From Pyxicephalus adspersus (Eukaryota; Chordata; Amphibia; Anura; Pyxicephalidae), in NCBI RefSeq assembly GCF_032062135.1, contig NC_092859.1, positions 129,616,562-129,680,561 on the forward strand: DNA of 64,000 nucleotides, given 5' to 3'. Positions 22,069 to 33,924 of this stretch are shown in pieces. Made by a program: the position numbers and the translations under genes. The first letter of the stretch is position 1, and every line of letters starts with the position of its first letter. The notes beneath the pieces were generated by a model. It made no database searches. It had not been told where the DNA came from and worked only from the letters and a program-made list of their open reading frames with translations.

Positions 22069-23628
22069 AGCAATTCAAGATAATAAAGCAAGAGACCCTG
22101 TATGTTAGCATTTTCTAAAATAAACAATAGAAATAACAGCTTTTTTTTTGTTTTGCATGTGGCAGGTTTGCTTTAAATAAATGCTGCCTCTGTTTTCTCA
22201 ATACTAGAGATAGGCAAATCATTAAATTAAACATAAAGCTTACTGTTAGTTTTACACATTTGTAGAGGTGCCCCTCCTTTACTAAAAATGTGAACTCTGA
22301 TTTCACTGCCCACTGTGAGCTTTTCATAATATGTATTAGAAGCTGCAATAAATCCGATAGATCCTGCCTTATTTTCTGGGTAGGCGACTTTCATCATTTA
22401 GCCTTTTCCTTTCCATCTTTACTGTCCTTTGCCCACTCTTTTCATGGATTGCATACTCCCAAGAACCTGCAATGCTTGCTCCATGGCGGAGGGTTCTTGA
22501 TTCCAGTATTAGTGTTTATTTTAGGAAACTATGTATAGCACCCTGATCACCCTTCCACCATCTGCCAGCAAAACATAAAGAAGTATGGAGAGCATCCAGA
22601 AACCATAGAGAAGGCAAATTTTAATTAATCTTGAACTTTACTGTGAACTTGGATTCTACCAAGATCAACCAAGTTTCTACCAAGTTTCTGGTAATATTTG
22701 ACAACTCAAACATTTTACATTCCTGTTCTCCCATCCTTCTCTATGTAATTCCCTGTAATCACTATTCTCTAAGGACCGTATACATTTCTAAATCAGAATA
22801 TGTGGCAAACCTGGCCAATTTGAATGAGGGAATCTGCTATTTTGTTAATATTTCATTTTAGGGTTCACATCCTAATTGGGAAATAACTGACAAAAAACAC
22901 CATTCTGGTGTATTGGCAGCCTAATTAAAATTAATAAGCTTGCTAATGCTTGTGCTTATGTCAGTGTTAATGGCTAACACACCAACTTAATCAACAAAAT
23001 AGAGCAGCACATAAAAAGCAGGTAAACTTGCAATGAATAAAAGTGAAAAATTGGGGCACTAAAAAAAATAAAATAAAATACAATACATGTATCCCCAAAA
23101 CCATGGGGGATAAAGTCTTGTTTGTGCTTTGCCTAACATCAGTGCCCAGCACATATATAGTCACGTTTAAAGTATCCCAAGCAGTGGTATTTCAGAAAAT
23201 ATTTTGTCCATATCAAATTAAATGTTCAGCACATATATAATCACCGCAACAGCAACCAAATCCAGTAGAATTTGCAGTTCAACACTATATGCACAGCCAG
23301 GAAGATCAATTTTTATTTTTTTAAGTAAAGATGGGTGACTCACCAGAATGACTGGATTGAACATGTATCATGGCCGGTCTCACTTAAATATAAGTTATCA
23401 ACCAGCCAGGAAAACGTCAGCAAGAATTTTTCATGCAAATCTTTTGTAGATCATTGGCATACTTAACTTGATAAAAGAGTTTGAAGCAACTAAAAGTATG
23501 CACGGAAGTACCCTATCACTGTGGTTATCAAATGCGAATAAAAAATAGCACATATGTACTTGTGAATACTGTTAGGGCCTTATCAAAAAGCACAAATTGT
23601 GTCAAATGCAAAAAGGTACAGTCTAGAT
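22069..23628. other. No gene identified
   Basis: AT-rich. Short direct repeats occur (for example CTACCAAG and CCAAGTTTCTA near 22657-22687), and CAGCACATATATA occurs twice, at about 23148 and 23226. No family was recognised. Confidence 0.45.
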
Positions 23629-24437
23629 CAGGGGTGTCAAACTCTGGCCCGCAAGGTCCTTTTTTTTGGCGCCCCAGGGAATTCTGAAGGTGAATTGCAT
23701 CTGGCCCGCCTGCTACTACCTATTGCAGTGAGTGATGCCGCTACAATTCCCGTGATCACTCGCATCCCTGCATGGCCCCGCATTGTTGTTCTGTTACATA
23801 GGTTGTTGTTCTGTTGTTGTTCTGTTCCATTGCGCACGTAATGCCGGGAATTGTAGTCTCGGCCTCACTCATGTCTATGTGACAAGTGAGAGATCTCTGC
23901 CCCTCCCCGCCCCCCTCTCACACATCTCAGGCAATTGTAAAGGCAATTAGAGTCCAGCCTGGCTGCACGTCTATAGGGATGATGGGGATGTCTTTGTGTG
24001 TGAGAAGGCTTCCTGTAACAGTGGGGAGGGAGGCAGAGAGGGCAGCACATCATTCTCGTATGACAGGTGAGCTGTAGCTTTCCTGTCACTATTGTCTTGT
24101 AGTGCAATGTACTGCCATTCAATGTCTCATTAATTTCAATCACTTTGGGATATATAAAAATAAATATATGTTTAGCATTGTTATTGTTGGTAGATTACTT
24201 TGCTTAAAAAAAAAATTTTTGAGTTTAAAATTTAAAACAAATTCTTAGGCCTCTTTCTCTGTTGTGGGCTTGTTCTGGATTGAGTGTTGGGTGAGACCTC
24301 TTTGTTGATGTGTAGGATGGTTTTGGTTTTGGTGAGAAAGAGAAACTTCAATTCTTTCAGTGGATTTCGGGTTTGGCACCCGACTTGGTCTAAGTTTTTG
24401 ATTTTGGCCCTCTGTGTGTTTGACTTTAACACCCCGG
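23629..24437. mobile_element. hAT-superfamily non-autonomous element with 8-bp target duplication
   Basis: The left end is CAGGGGTGTCAAACTCTGGC. Read inward on the other strand, the right end is CCGGGGTGTTAAAGTCAAAC, matching at about 12 of the first 16 positions. The flanks are GTCTAGAT (23621-23628) and TTCTAGAT (24438-24445), an 8-bp target duplication with one mismatch, as expected for hAT. The 809-bp body is GC-rich in its left half, with CTCTCAC and GGGATGATGGGG stretches and a TTGTTCTGT tandem at about 23784-23826. No transposase domain was recognised, so it appears to be a non-autonomous derivative. Confidence 0.78.
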
Positions 24438-24445
24438 TTCTAGAT

Positions 24446-27306
24446 GAACTGCCATCAAATAAAAAGTCTTTGCATTGTAGATTTCCCATGTCTTTGGACC
24501 TGTCTTTGTTATTCCATCCTGCTGTTAGGGAAGTGTGTCCGTTTCCAGAAGTGGTAGGAGTGCATTCCCTCAAACATGGTTTCTGCTGTTCTTGTGACAA
24601 CGTTCTCCGTTTAGGAGACTGGGCACCTTAACCAGCTATCCATGTGCTTGGTGTCACCTGAACATTCCCTCCTCACTAGTTATTTAGTATTTTTTACATG
24701 ACATAGCCCTTCAGACTTCTCCTCTTTGCACCGCTGTAAGCAAAAGATCCTGATGTTTATTCAAGTGATAATGTCCCTTGACAAATAACAATGGTCATTC
24801 TGAAGAGGGTGGAGGTGAATTAAGGAAAACATACTTTAAAAAAGTGTTTTAGCTTTAACGTAAACAATAGAATATATCTAATACCCAACAATTGTTCCAT
24901 TAAACACATAGAATTTAGGTATGTTCTTCGGAATGTTCTTCAGGACTGTGTAGATTTTTAAGAGGGTTTACCTTTAAAGCAAAACAAATATAAAATGCAG
25001 CAAGATTTTTTTTCCTTTTACGCATACAGTCATAGTATGGTTTTTGTACAACTTCTCTGGAGTCTACAGGTGCTCTGCAATTCTCAAGGTGCCCAATTAT
25101 TGGTTGATATGGACATCTCCAACAGTACTATTTTTTTTACCTAAATATGCATTGTGTGGTCTCTTCTTGGTCTCTTCCAGTAGGCAGGAGACACCATGAA
25201 CAACGCAATCAATCTCCAATACACAGTATTTTATAACACTACTGTCGCTAGTTTATTCCAGTCTATGTGCAGTTTTGTGCTTGTGAAAATGCACAGCAAA
25301 TCATATAGTTTAAACTTGGCCAGCAATAATGAACAATATACATTTTTTTAGCTCACTTCACATTTATTAAAATATTAAAACAGCATACTCTGAACAAAAA
25401 AAAACAGTATGCTTTACTCATTTCCTGTAGCTGTTAAGAAATTCACAATATAATAAAAATATATTTTGTGCTATTAGGTTTCAGAAGTATTTTATTGGGT
25501 CATATTTCCTGACTTATTTTCACTATCAAATTTTATGTTTAGCAGGGACTGGCAAAAAATAACCTGGCTGATGAGACATAATTGTAGGAATAAATAAAAG
25601 TTTGTCAGGCATGTAACTGCTTGGTATGATGTTATTAGTGCTGTGTAATGTGGATGTAAATGAAATAGGCACTGGATGACACAATGGCAGGAAAAAATAG
25701 GCAAGCACAAGGGGTTCATAGAAATATAATAAGAAAGACCATACTCACAGGTCCATTTATGTTTTCACTCAAGAGTTATATAACATTCACTTTTACTTTC
25801 TAAGTTCAGTTGAAAAAAATGAGTAAGTCCTGGGTAAATGCTTGTATGAAAAAAGTATGGATAGAAATAGGTATTAAAAATATGAACTTAACCCTTTAAT
25901 GCATTATCAGAAGTTTTAATCATTTTTTAATAAAATATAACCTAACCATTTGCCATAGGGGCCCTGATCAGGCACTTTCTATTGTAATGCGATGATGTTC
26001 TATCCCTGTCTACCAAATGTACATTGTTACCCTGTCACTCAGGCTTGTGATGGAGACTACAAGTAGATATTTTGACATAAATCGTGCAGCGATGGTTTAC
26101 TATTGTCAAAATCAAGAAACACACTTGTAATGCAGGGGTACACATTACACAGAGAATACACAAAAAGTGAAAACACCGCTATGTGCTCAACACAAAAATA
26201 AACATTAAAACATGGCTGACAAGTTGTATACTAATATTTACAGCCTCTAAGCTTTTTTTCCTATTCCTCTTCCAATCTGGCCCATGTACAGGGGTTTCCA
26301 GAATTAGGAGTAACTTCCTCATATAGTTACCCCCATTCCATTACAACAACCAATTATTGAGCATTCATTACTGCAAATATTTCTGGAATTGACACACACA
26401 CATTTGATGTCTTGTATACACATAACATTATAACACCAAATGTATGCACATTATACTACAGCCACAATACGTCAGCCTACCCAATTTGCACTATGGTGTG
26501 GACCGGCCCTCTAATTTCCTATTCTTCCTCAACAGATCACCAGGGTAAGATTTGACAGGATAATTATACAAATGGAAACCAAAATAGGGAAGTTTTGCTT
26601 TGGTGATCTTGTATATAAAAAAAGGCCCCAATTGTTTTGCAATTTTCTTAATAAACCAGAATAAACCTTCTATACTGTATTCATTAATTCCAACTTCATT
26701 TACAGTACATTATAGTTGTATTACAGTTTTTTTTTTTCTCCTCCACATTTTGTATACCATGATAGCACTTTGACATAAACATATGAATATTTATACCAGT
26801 AGTAGTAGTTTGAGATCAACTCCTTTACGGGTAAGTTACATCAAAAGGTTTATATTAAAGCTGTGCTCAAGGCATGTCCACTACAGAGGTTAAATTTTTT
26901 TTGGTAAGCATACAATTACAAAAATGGTTTACTTTATTTATTCTTCATCTTTCCTGCTGAAGTTGACCTGTTCCCCCTGACCATCCAGGTTGTGGATGGG
27001 ATCTCAGCAACCTTATTTACATTGCACTAACACCAAAGTGAAATTATTTATTCGGATTGGTCAAAAGAAGAAAGGGAAGTATATGTGAGTAAGAAATAAG
27101 CAAAACTTTTTTTAACGGTGCTCTTGACAAAATGAGTATTTGAGCCTTTAGGTGGGGCTCAGGTTTTGACATGTCCCCAGACTCTAGCTTTAGGCCATTG
27201 TCGTAATTTCTTTCTTTTTTTGTTTTCTACTAAACAAAGTTACTGAAAATATTTGATTTTTGTCTCTGGAACAGAGAGTAAGAAAAAATATTAAATTGTG
27301 GACATT
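24446..27306. other. Long unique AT-rich stretch
   Basis: About 2.9 kb. A local direct repeat GGTCTCTTC occurs twice at about 25159-25178. No gene, terminal repeat or known family was identified. Confidence 0.4.
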
Positions 27307-27421
27307 GGACCTGATTTATTAAAGCTCTCCAAGCTTCCCATTCCAGGCTTGCTGGGTCACCGAGCTTCACTGAAGAAAATGTATCCTCTCCAGCCTTGGA
27401 GAGCTGTAATAAATCAGGTCC
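27307..27421. mobile_element. Palindromic MITE family A, shortened copy
   Basis: GGACCTGATTTATTAAAGCT at the left and TGTAATAAATCAGGTCC at the right are near-perfect inverted ends. The middle keeps CTTCACTGAAGAAAATG and TCCTCTCCAGCCTTGG. The left interior has lost the GGATACACTTT segment, so this copy is about 115 bp instead of about 200. Confidence 0.85.
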
Positions 27422-28692
27422 ATTTTGATGGCATCTTTCTTAAAGAAAAAAGGGGGTCCTAATTATTCTCTACTCTATACAAAGATCTTTAGATTCATTT
27501 TCAAAGATTCAGATTGTTGCTATTTTGCTATTAACATTAACAATACATTTTAGTACTTTGCCTATGTCTTGCTCAGCATTATATTTAATTACCATGTGAT
27601 GTTTAACTTCATATAATAAAATTGTATATATAGTCAGCATTATAGGCTATACTGGAACAGGAAACACGAATCTTCATCATGAAGCCATATTTCAAAGATA
27701 TAAGCTACTTATACTTTCTTTTATGTCAGACTTTGATGACATATACTTGACATGGTTGACCATGTGAAAACTCCTACAATATTTCCCTGTAGGTAACATT
27801 TCTTAGATTCTTATAGTATATTCTTATAGTATATACTCATATATATTCTTATTGTATATACTCAACTTTTCCTGAATATACTTCTGGGAAGAAATATTTA
27901 TGTCTCCCATTGCACAATTACATGCTGCAATACAATTACCATTCACAGTTCTATGATATCACTGTAATTCCTTTTTCTATTTTAAAACTGTGCTGACCCT
28001 TAACAGAACATTTGAAAACTTTTAATATTGACTTTGAAAATAAATGAATCATGTGAGTCTTTTGCTATACTTTGTTCTCTGGTTCCGTTATTGACTGGAG
28101 TGGAATAACCTGGATATACCTTTCCAGCAGGGAATACAAAAGAAAGAAAGCACACAACATAATAAAGAAGTCAGGAAGAAAGCTTTGTAAAAAGCCAAGT
28201 GATTTGAGAAACAGACAGGTGGAACGTTTCTCATTTCCTGCTGTCCCATCTCAATACACTTCAGTTAGTGAACCGTATTTTAACATCAGCATCTCCCATT
28301 CAAGCAGTTTGCTATGATCACCGATCCTTTGCCTTTTATTGAGCTTGACTTACCAGGGAATATAAAGAGGAATGTTTATCAATTACTCAAGGGATGAATC
28401 ATTTTGAAATCTTTCAGCTCAAAACTGATTGTCTCAATTTTTTTTTCATGTCAAGACACAAAACGCTTTAGAAACCAAGGACAAGCTGCGATGAAGTCAT
28501 CAAAGACAGATGATACAAGATCCAGTAAATAAAAACAGATGATCAAAAATGTTAATTCTAACATAGAAATGTTTTTAGAGTTATATCAAAAATGGAAAAA
28601 TACAGTAAAGCTCGTATTATTTATTCTATCCTAAAAAAGGTATCTATTTGGAGTGAACAGAATGGCAAAAATCCAAGTCAGCTAGGAAATAT
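27422..28692. other. No gene; short TA-rich tandem
   Basis: A degenerate repeat of TTCTTATAGTATA type lies at 27808-27862. Otherwise AT-rich sequence with nothing identified. Confidence 0.45.
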
Positions 28693-28980
28693 GAGCAGCA
28701 TGGTGGCTCAGTGGTTACTACTCTGGCCTTTGTAGCACTAGGTCCCTGGTTTGAATCTCAGCATTCTCCCTGTGTGTGTGTGGGTTTCTCCTTGGTACTC
28801 TGGTTTCCTCCCACATTAGTTTAACTGGCTTCCCCCAAAACTGACCTTAGACTGGTGTAATGACATATGACTATGGTGGAACATTAGATTGTGAGCCCCT
28901 TTGAGAGACAGCTAGTGACATGACTATGGACTTTGTAAAGAACTGGGTAATATGTTGGCGATAAAATACTCGTAATAATT
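28693..28980 (+). mobile_element. tRNA-headed SINE-like element, near full length
   Basis: The 5' part resembles a tRNA gene with pol III promoter boxes: an A-box-like TGGCTCAGTGG at about 28704 and a B-box-like GGTTTGAATCT at about 28749. The body follows (GTGTGGGTTTCTCC, CTGGTTTCCTCCCACATTAG, TTAACTGGCTTCCCCCAAAA, TTGACC-like CTGACCTTAGACT, ATTAGATTGTGAGCCCCTTT, GACAGCTAGTGACATGACTA, TGGACTTTGTAAAG). The 3' end is TAATATGTTGGCGATAAAAT, then TACTCGTAATAATT. Homologous parts occur at 47213-47330, 58212-58376 (reversed) and, for the terminal module only, 52975 and 54186. No clear target duplication was seen. Confidence 0.8.
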
Positions 28981-29456
28981 ACTCAGATCCAGACAGATAT
29001 CCAAATGGAATTCATATTTGAAAACACAGTTTACATTTATTTATTTTTTTTTTGGAGAGGTTGGGGAAATGGTAACATCACTAGTAATTGTTTCTTTTGA
29101 CAATTTTAGGAATCTTGGACAACATGGAGTCGGTCTAAATCTTTTTTCTGATTGATTTACCTGTGCTGTTTGTGGTTGTATTGCTCGGGTGGTTGTGGGT
29201 ATACAATTACTCCTTGGCATCAAGAACAGGTGGTTGAAACAGTTCACTAGTCCAGAAATGTTTTTTTTTTTTGAATGTCAATTGCTTCACAGTGGTTGTA
29301 GACATCGTAGTTTATTTTGAAGCAACAATTCCACCTGTCACACTAAAAACCCTGTCCAACTTGAAGCTTTGGTTTGACAGCACCTGGATGGAATACCTAA
29401 ATAAATGAACATTATAGGGACAGTCTGAATTTATTATACTGTTCTGTTCACTTCTA
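28981..29456. other. No recognisable feature
   Basis: AT-rich linker with two T-runs (about 29040-29053 and 29261-29272). Confidence 0.5.
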
Positions 29457-30200
29457 ATTGTGCTGAAAAAAAAAAAAACGCAGCAAATCTTTTTATGCAA
29501 CACTAGAACAAAACTTTCTGTGGTAACTGGAAATAATGTTTGTGAATTCATCTGCTTAACAGTCACAATATGGGAAAAAAGGTGACTATTTATTCAACAA
29601 TGGGAAAAACTACCAACCCAAATACTGTGATTTCATTTGGTTAACAGTTAAAATATGAGAAAACAGATAAATTGTTATGCAACTGATGGGAAATGCTTTG
29701 TCCGGTGACACTATGCTGTGCACCATCGCAGTATAAAACCCTGTTTGTTCTGTCCAGCAATGTCATTTGCAACAGCCAGGAGAACTAAGATAGCAGCAGC
29801 CTCTGCTTCCCTTTAGTTGTGCAACCTGATGTATTATTGGCATCCCCAGTATCCATTGTTGGGCTGCGCACAGCTGAAGGGGATTCTAGAGGCTAATCAG
29901 CTCTTGACTCGGCTTACCTGCTACAGTGATTTTGAGTATAGCCTATAGCTGAGCGGGGGCTGCTATAGGTAAAGACTGCGGCGATAGATTGGGGGACTGG
30001 TATCTGGGGAATACTGGTACTGACCAGGCCTTACAGCAACGCTGGGAAAAATAACTAAAATAACTGCTGTGATATCAGTTGGATGAAAGTCACAATATGA
30101 GAAAAAAGGCAAATTTTTATGCAACAATGGGCAAAAAGTGCCTGTATATCACTGGAATAAATGCTGCGATTTCACTTGTTTAACAGTCACACTGTTCCAA
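29457..30200. repeat. Degenerate minisatellite, ~85-97 bp unit, interrupted
   Basis: A unit of the form AACAGTCACAATATGAGAAA, then TTTTTATGCAACAATGGGAA, then CTGTGATTTCA recurs. Anchor positions of the AGTCACAATA block are 29561, 29646 and, after an interruption, 30088 and 30185; a partial unit starts near 29457. The array is split by a 337-bp LTR-like segment at 29699-30035. Confidence 0.75.
29699..30035 (+). mobile_element. Apparent solo LTR inside the minisatellite
   Basis: The segment begins TGTCCGGTGACA and ends CCAGGCCTTACA, consistent with TG...CA LTR ends. It contains CTTCCCTTTAGTTGTGCAAC and GCGCACAGCTGAAGGGGATT, homologous to the fragment at 8150-8240, and a CAGTATAAAACC TATA-like box at about 29730. 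Minisatellite units are found directly on both sides. A short target duplication was not evident, so the exact ends are provisional. Confidence 0.6.
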
Positions 30201-31640
30201 AACATTTTTCCCAAAGAACTTTTTCAAAATGTGTTAGAGATGGCTGCATTGACATTATTCCTGATGTTTTTTGTAGCCTTCCGTAGGAGACAGGTTACCA
30301 ATGTGGCAGGCTGCCATTAGATGATCTGGAGCAAAATTCAGATTTTAAATCAGTACTGCATCAGGCATATTTCTTATTAAATTATAATTTCTTGTAAATA
30401 AAGCGAAACCTATGTGGCTGTATCAAACATTTGGCTTAGGATAAACTGTAGAAGGAAAACATTTAACAAGCTCAGGGTCAGGTCATGGAGAGAAGACTAG
30501 GAACCAGGCAGTATGGTTACTGATCATTAGACCTTGCATGGAAAGTTTTTTGTGTAAAAAGCTTCTTGTTTGCTTCCAGAAGTATATCTTGTCTGCCCAT
30601 TTCTGCTACTGGTAAGCAGATCTATATATAAATCTATAAAACTATTACAATTTCTAGTATACTGCACTTCACAAAACAACCATACTGATTGTATACATGT
30701 GATGTCTTGATTTGTTGATTGGCATTAAAAGAAATCAACTAAATTCTGTGCATTATGAAATACTGTATGTAAATGACTTATGACATCTTTGCACCCAGGG
30801 CCATGTCTTTAAATCTTGTTGTTGTAGACAGGCTTTAAAATCCAATTGAACTATCAGTTCAAATTAGCTAAATGCTTTTCAAATGCATCAAAACAAAAGG
30901 TGAAAAAGAATCAAGAAAAGAAAATCTGCCATCTGTCCTCAGCTGCAGAGAATGCCCCTTGCTCTATACAGGGAAGCAGTGCAGAAGTGCTCCTTTAGTA
31001 GTCATACTGGCTACCGGCTATCCAAAGAGCAAAGCTTTTCTACCCACTGATTGGAAAGTCGTGGTTGTGATTTAGCACATGTGTCAAACCTCTTCAAAAG
31101 AGATCACAACTTCCACACATTCCACGCAAAGATCGCACTCTACATCTGCTGGCAGACATAATTTTCCTGCTAGGCTGTTACTTTTTATTACAGAGAACAC
31201 ACTGTTGTAATTTGTACACCTTTTGATGCAATTTAAATGAATTTAGCGGAATAAGACTGAGGGTATTATTGGTGAGCCTCCCCTAGTGGTCCTTGCACTT
31301 TTGGCCACAGCCTGGGTGGCCCTATGAGAAATCCAACCCTGCTTTTACCCCTTTTCTTCTGCAGTAATTTGGTTGAATTCAGCCACAAAGAGCCGGAGGA
31401 AATGTTTATTGTCCTGGACACTTGCTCATGAGCGTCAATATTGAATATACAACACAGTATATAACATTTTTTAATTTTGCAAAACTTAAACATATTAAAA
31501 ATTGGAGGAGATCATGGGACCCATTACCTGCTTTCTGTCCATAAAATACACCAAACATACTTCCAAATGAATGAATTGCATATACTGGTAAAGGCTTTAT
31601 TTTAATAGGCGTTACCCAACCTGGTGGTATAGGAGACTTT
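30201..31640. other. No gene identified
   Basis: Mixed AT-rich sequence without a recognised repeat or exon. Confidence 0.4.
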
Positions 31641-31890
31641 ATACATTCAAACAATGTTAGTTACTGAAAAAAACAAAACAAAGTTAAATTGCATTTTAAG
31701 GGATTTCCATACAATATTTACATAAGGAGAAAACATAATACACAGTAAAGGGGAACACCTTAATACAAGTTGCCAGACAAAACTCATGATCCCGAAACAC
31801 ATTTCTGCTTGGTCGAGCTCACTGAAAGCCTCCATTCAGTAGAAGACAAAGGCGAAGTAGGATGCCAACATTATGCGTCATTTGAGGCCT
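31641..31890 (-). repeat. Possible member of the structured CTGAT/CTGAAGA repeat group
   Basis: On the minus strand the block starts near CACTGATAAAGGCCTCAAAT followed by GACGCATAATGTTGG. This can be read as a decayed version of the CTGANGA-stem-GAAACG layout, with a long downstream part. Evidence is one motif only. Confidence 0.3.
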
Positions 31891-33704
31891 TTATCAGTGA
31901 ACTCCAGCCAGTACCATGGGGATAATTACTATGATTTGTACAGCCGCTGTATGGACACTGCACTCAGCAGATTTCCAGAATATGTGTTGTTTTATTCTTA
32001 ACCAAATTTGGAAATGACTATCACTACAGCTAAATTAACATGTCAGCTCTTAGGCTAATTTGCTGTATATTAAGAAGTTACAGAGGCAGCATACACCTGA
32101 ATTTATTTCATCTACGCTGGCAAAAGTTTCAGCAAGAATTGTCGTTGTTCCAAAAGTGTGAATTGAAGGAGAAATGCAGAGTGATTATTTCCTGGCTGCT
32201 CAGCCGGTAGCTGGTAAAATGTAGCTTTCATTCAGAATAGATACGTTCAATCTTCCAGTCAGATATTGCCAGATAATGCGACTCTCAGGAACAGTGTCCT
32301 GTACATATTTTAATAAATAAGCCAATTCATATTGTGTGACAGAGCAATAAGTCAGGCAACGGTGCTTTCATTAAAGACTTTCATATATCTATATGTACGG
32401 CACTGTTCCTCTTGTGTATTATCTAAATTTTAGGTGTAAAATTGAATACAACTTCAACCTGGTGAATCTGAGAATTATAAGTAGCTTTTATTCTTCTTTT
32501 TTGACTGATGCAATACTGGGAATTAAACTCTGTTGTTTGGATCTTAGGTAATCTATTAGTTTCAGCTGAAAGGAATTGCAATACAGCAGTACTAAAATGC
32601 AAATGTAAAAGCAATATTATATTGTTAAAGTGAACCTAGATTTAAGAAATGTACTCTGCATAACTCATTATCAGGCAGCAACACTTGTTATCCAACTTTT
32701 ATGTAGTCATTTATCTTACCTTTATGGTAGACAAAAAAGGTAAAAACCCTAGCAGGGCTCTTCATCATTTGAATATACTGGCTAGATATTGCCAACTATG
32801 TTGCATGATATTTCTCTATAGCTCTGCAGAGAGAATCTGGCACTCTCTTTACTAAACAAGGTGAACACTTATCCAACAAATAATTGTAGCAGTCTCCATA
32901 TAAATAGTGTGTCCAATTCCACACAGCCAGTGTTTTGTAGGGGGCACACATGGGGCAGTCCTGCTATGGCAGCAGCAAGGTCACAGTTTGACATACCACT
33001 GCTCTATAAAAAGCCCCTTAGGAAGATCTCCAAGTGCAAGCCGTAATGTTTCCCTAACAAAGCAGGTATAGGGGGCTTCAATTAAATCACAACATTATGA
33101 TGGTTGTGTATTGTTATTGGCACAATTAATTTATTTAAATGCTGGTTGCTCCCATACTTTCTTCTTGAAAAAGAACCATGATTGATCATTTTATGATTGA
33201 TCAAAAGAATCATAATCGATATCATGAAATATGTCGAATAAATATTTTTTTTAAGGCTTTGAGACAAGAAAAAGAGTGGATACAATTTGTGTTACAAGGA
33301 ACTAAAACTAATTGATTACCCTCAACCTGAGGGAGTGTTTTAAATGTTACACATATGTGTTGTAAGTTCTAATTGTACTATATATGTTTATGACATCATT
33401 ATTGCATGTTTTAATGTTTGGAAATTAAAATTGTAATTTTCATCAATTGCTGACCTATGTTTGTGTCCGTCGAAAAAATCCCTATTGATTCTGTCAGACA
33501 TATATTTTGAATGATGTCAAGGTGAACACTTTACAAACATGGTGTGCTTTGTTCAGAACATAAAAAATAACAAAAATATCCACAAAAGATGGGACATTTT
33601 ACAAGCTTCCAATCAACCATCCAAAAGGCTTTAAAGGTACTTCTTAGTTACCTGGCACATTTCGCTAGTTTAGGCTTCCTTGGGGATTTATGATAAAGAC
33701 ATAA
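31891..33704. other. Unique stretch, candidate conserved non-coding DNA
   Basis: No exon recognised. The part at 32040-32400 has even base composition, few homopolymers and ATTA-type sites. TTAAAGTGAACCTAGATTT at 32625 resembles an end of the AGTGGAACTAAAC MITE family, without a convincing body. A TGATTGATCA direct repeat lies at about 33180-33204. Confidence 0.4.
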
Positions 33705-33860
33705 AGCTACGTACACACGTCAGATTTTTATCGCCCGATAATCGGCATCGGCCAATTATCGGGCGAAAATCTGCCGTGTGTACAGTCGGTATGATCGATG
33801 GAGGACGACGCTGGATGAGCACAGGGGGACCAGGTAAGTAAGCATGTACAAAATCTCGGG
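33705..33860 (+). mobile_element. MITE, ACGTACACACG-terminal family, with strong hairpin
   Basis: An almost perfect inverted repeat has arms at 33711-33746 (GTACACACGTCAGATTTTTA, then TCGCCCGATAATCGGC) and 33751-33783 around a 4-base loop. The outer ACGTACACACG matches the end of the family represented at 5023-5254. The part after the hairpin (GGAGGACGACGCTGGATGAG) belongs to the same or an adjoining element. Confidence 0.65.
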
Positions 33861-33865
33861 CTTAA

Positions 33866-33920
33866 CCATCCTTGCAGTTTTTTTTTGCCCGAGCGAAGGT
33901 CGGGCTTAACTGCAAGGAGG
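33866..33920. mobile_element. 55-bp TTAA-bounded mini-palindrome
   Basis: TTAA at 33862-33865 and 33921-33924 bracket inverted ends CCATCCTTGCAGT and ACTGCAAGGAGG. In the centre GCCCGAGCGAAGGTCGGGC forms a second hairpin. It may be a minimal piggyBac-type MITE or the terminal part of a larger repeat that includes the preceding hairpin. Confidence 0.5.
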
Positions 33921-33924
33921 TTAA

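Noticed and set aside
24232..24609. 122-codon minus-strand open frame, charged and Q/K/T-rich, that could look like an exon
   Set aside because: It crosses the right boundary of the hAT element at 24437, overlaps an open frame of similar length on the other strand, and shows no recognised domain or convincing splice sites.
28700..28765. Possible tRNA gene (A-box and B-box present)
   Set aside because: It cannot fold into a full cloverleaf by eye and is attached to a SINE body repeated elsewhere, so it is a tRNA-derived SINE head.
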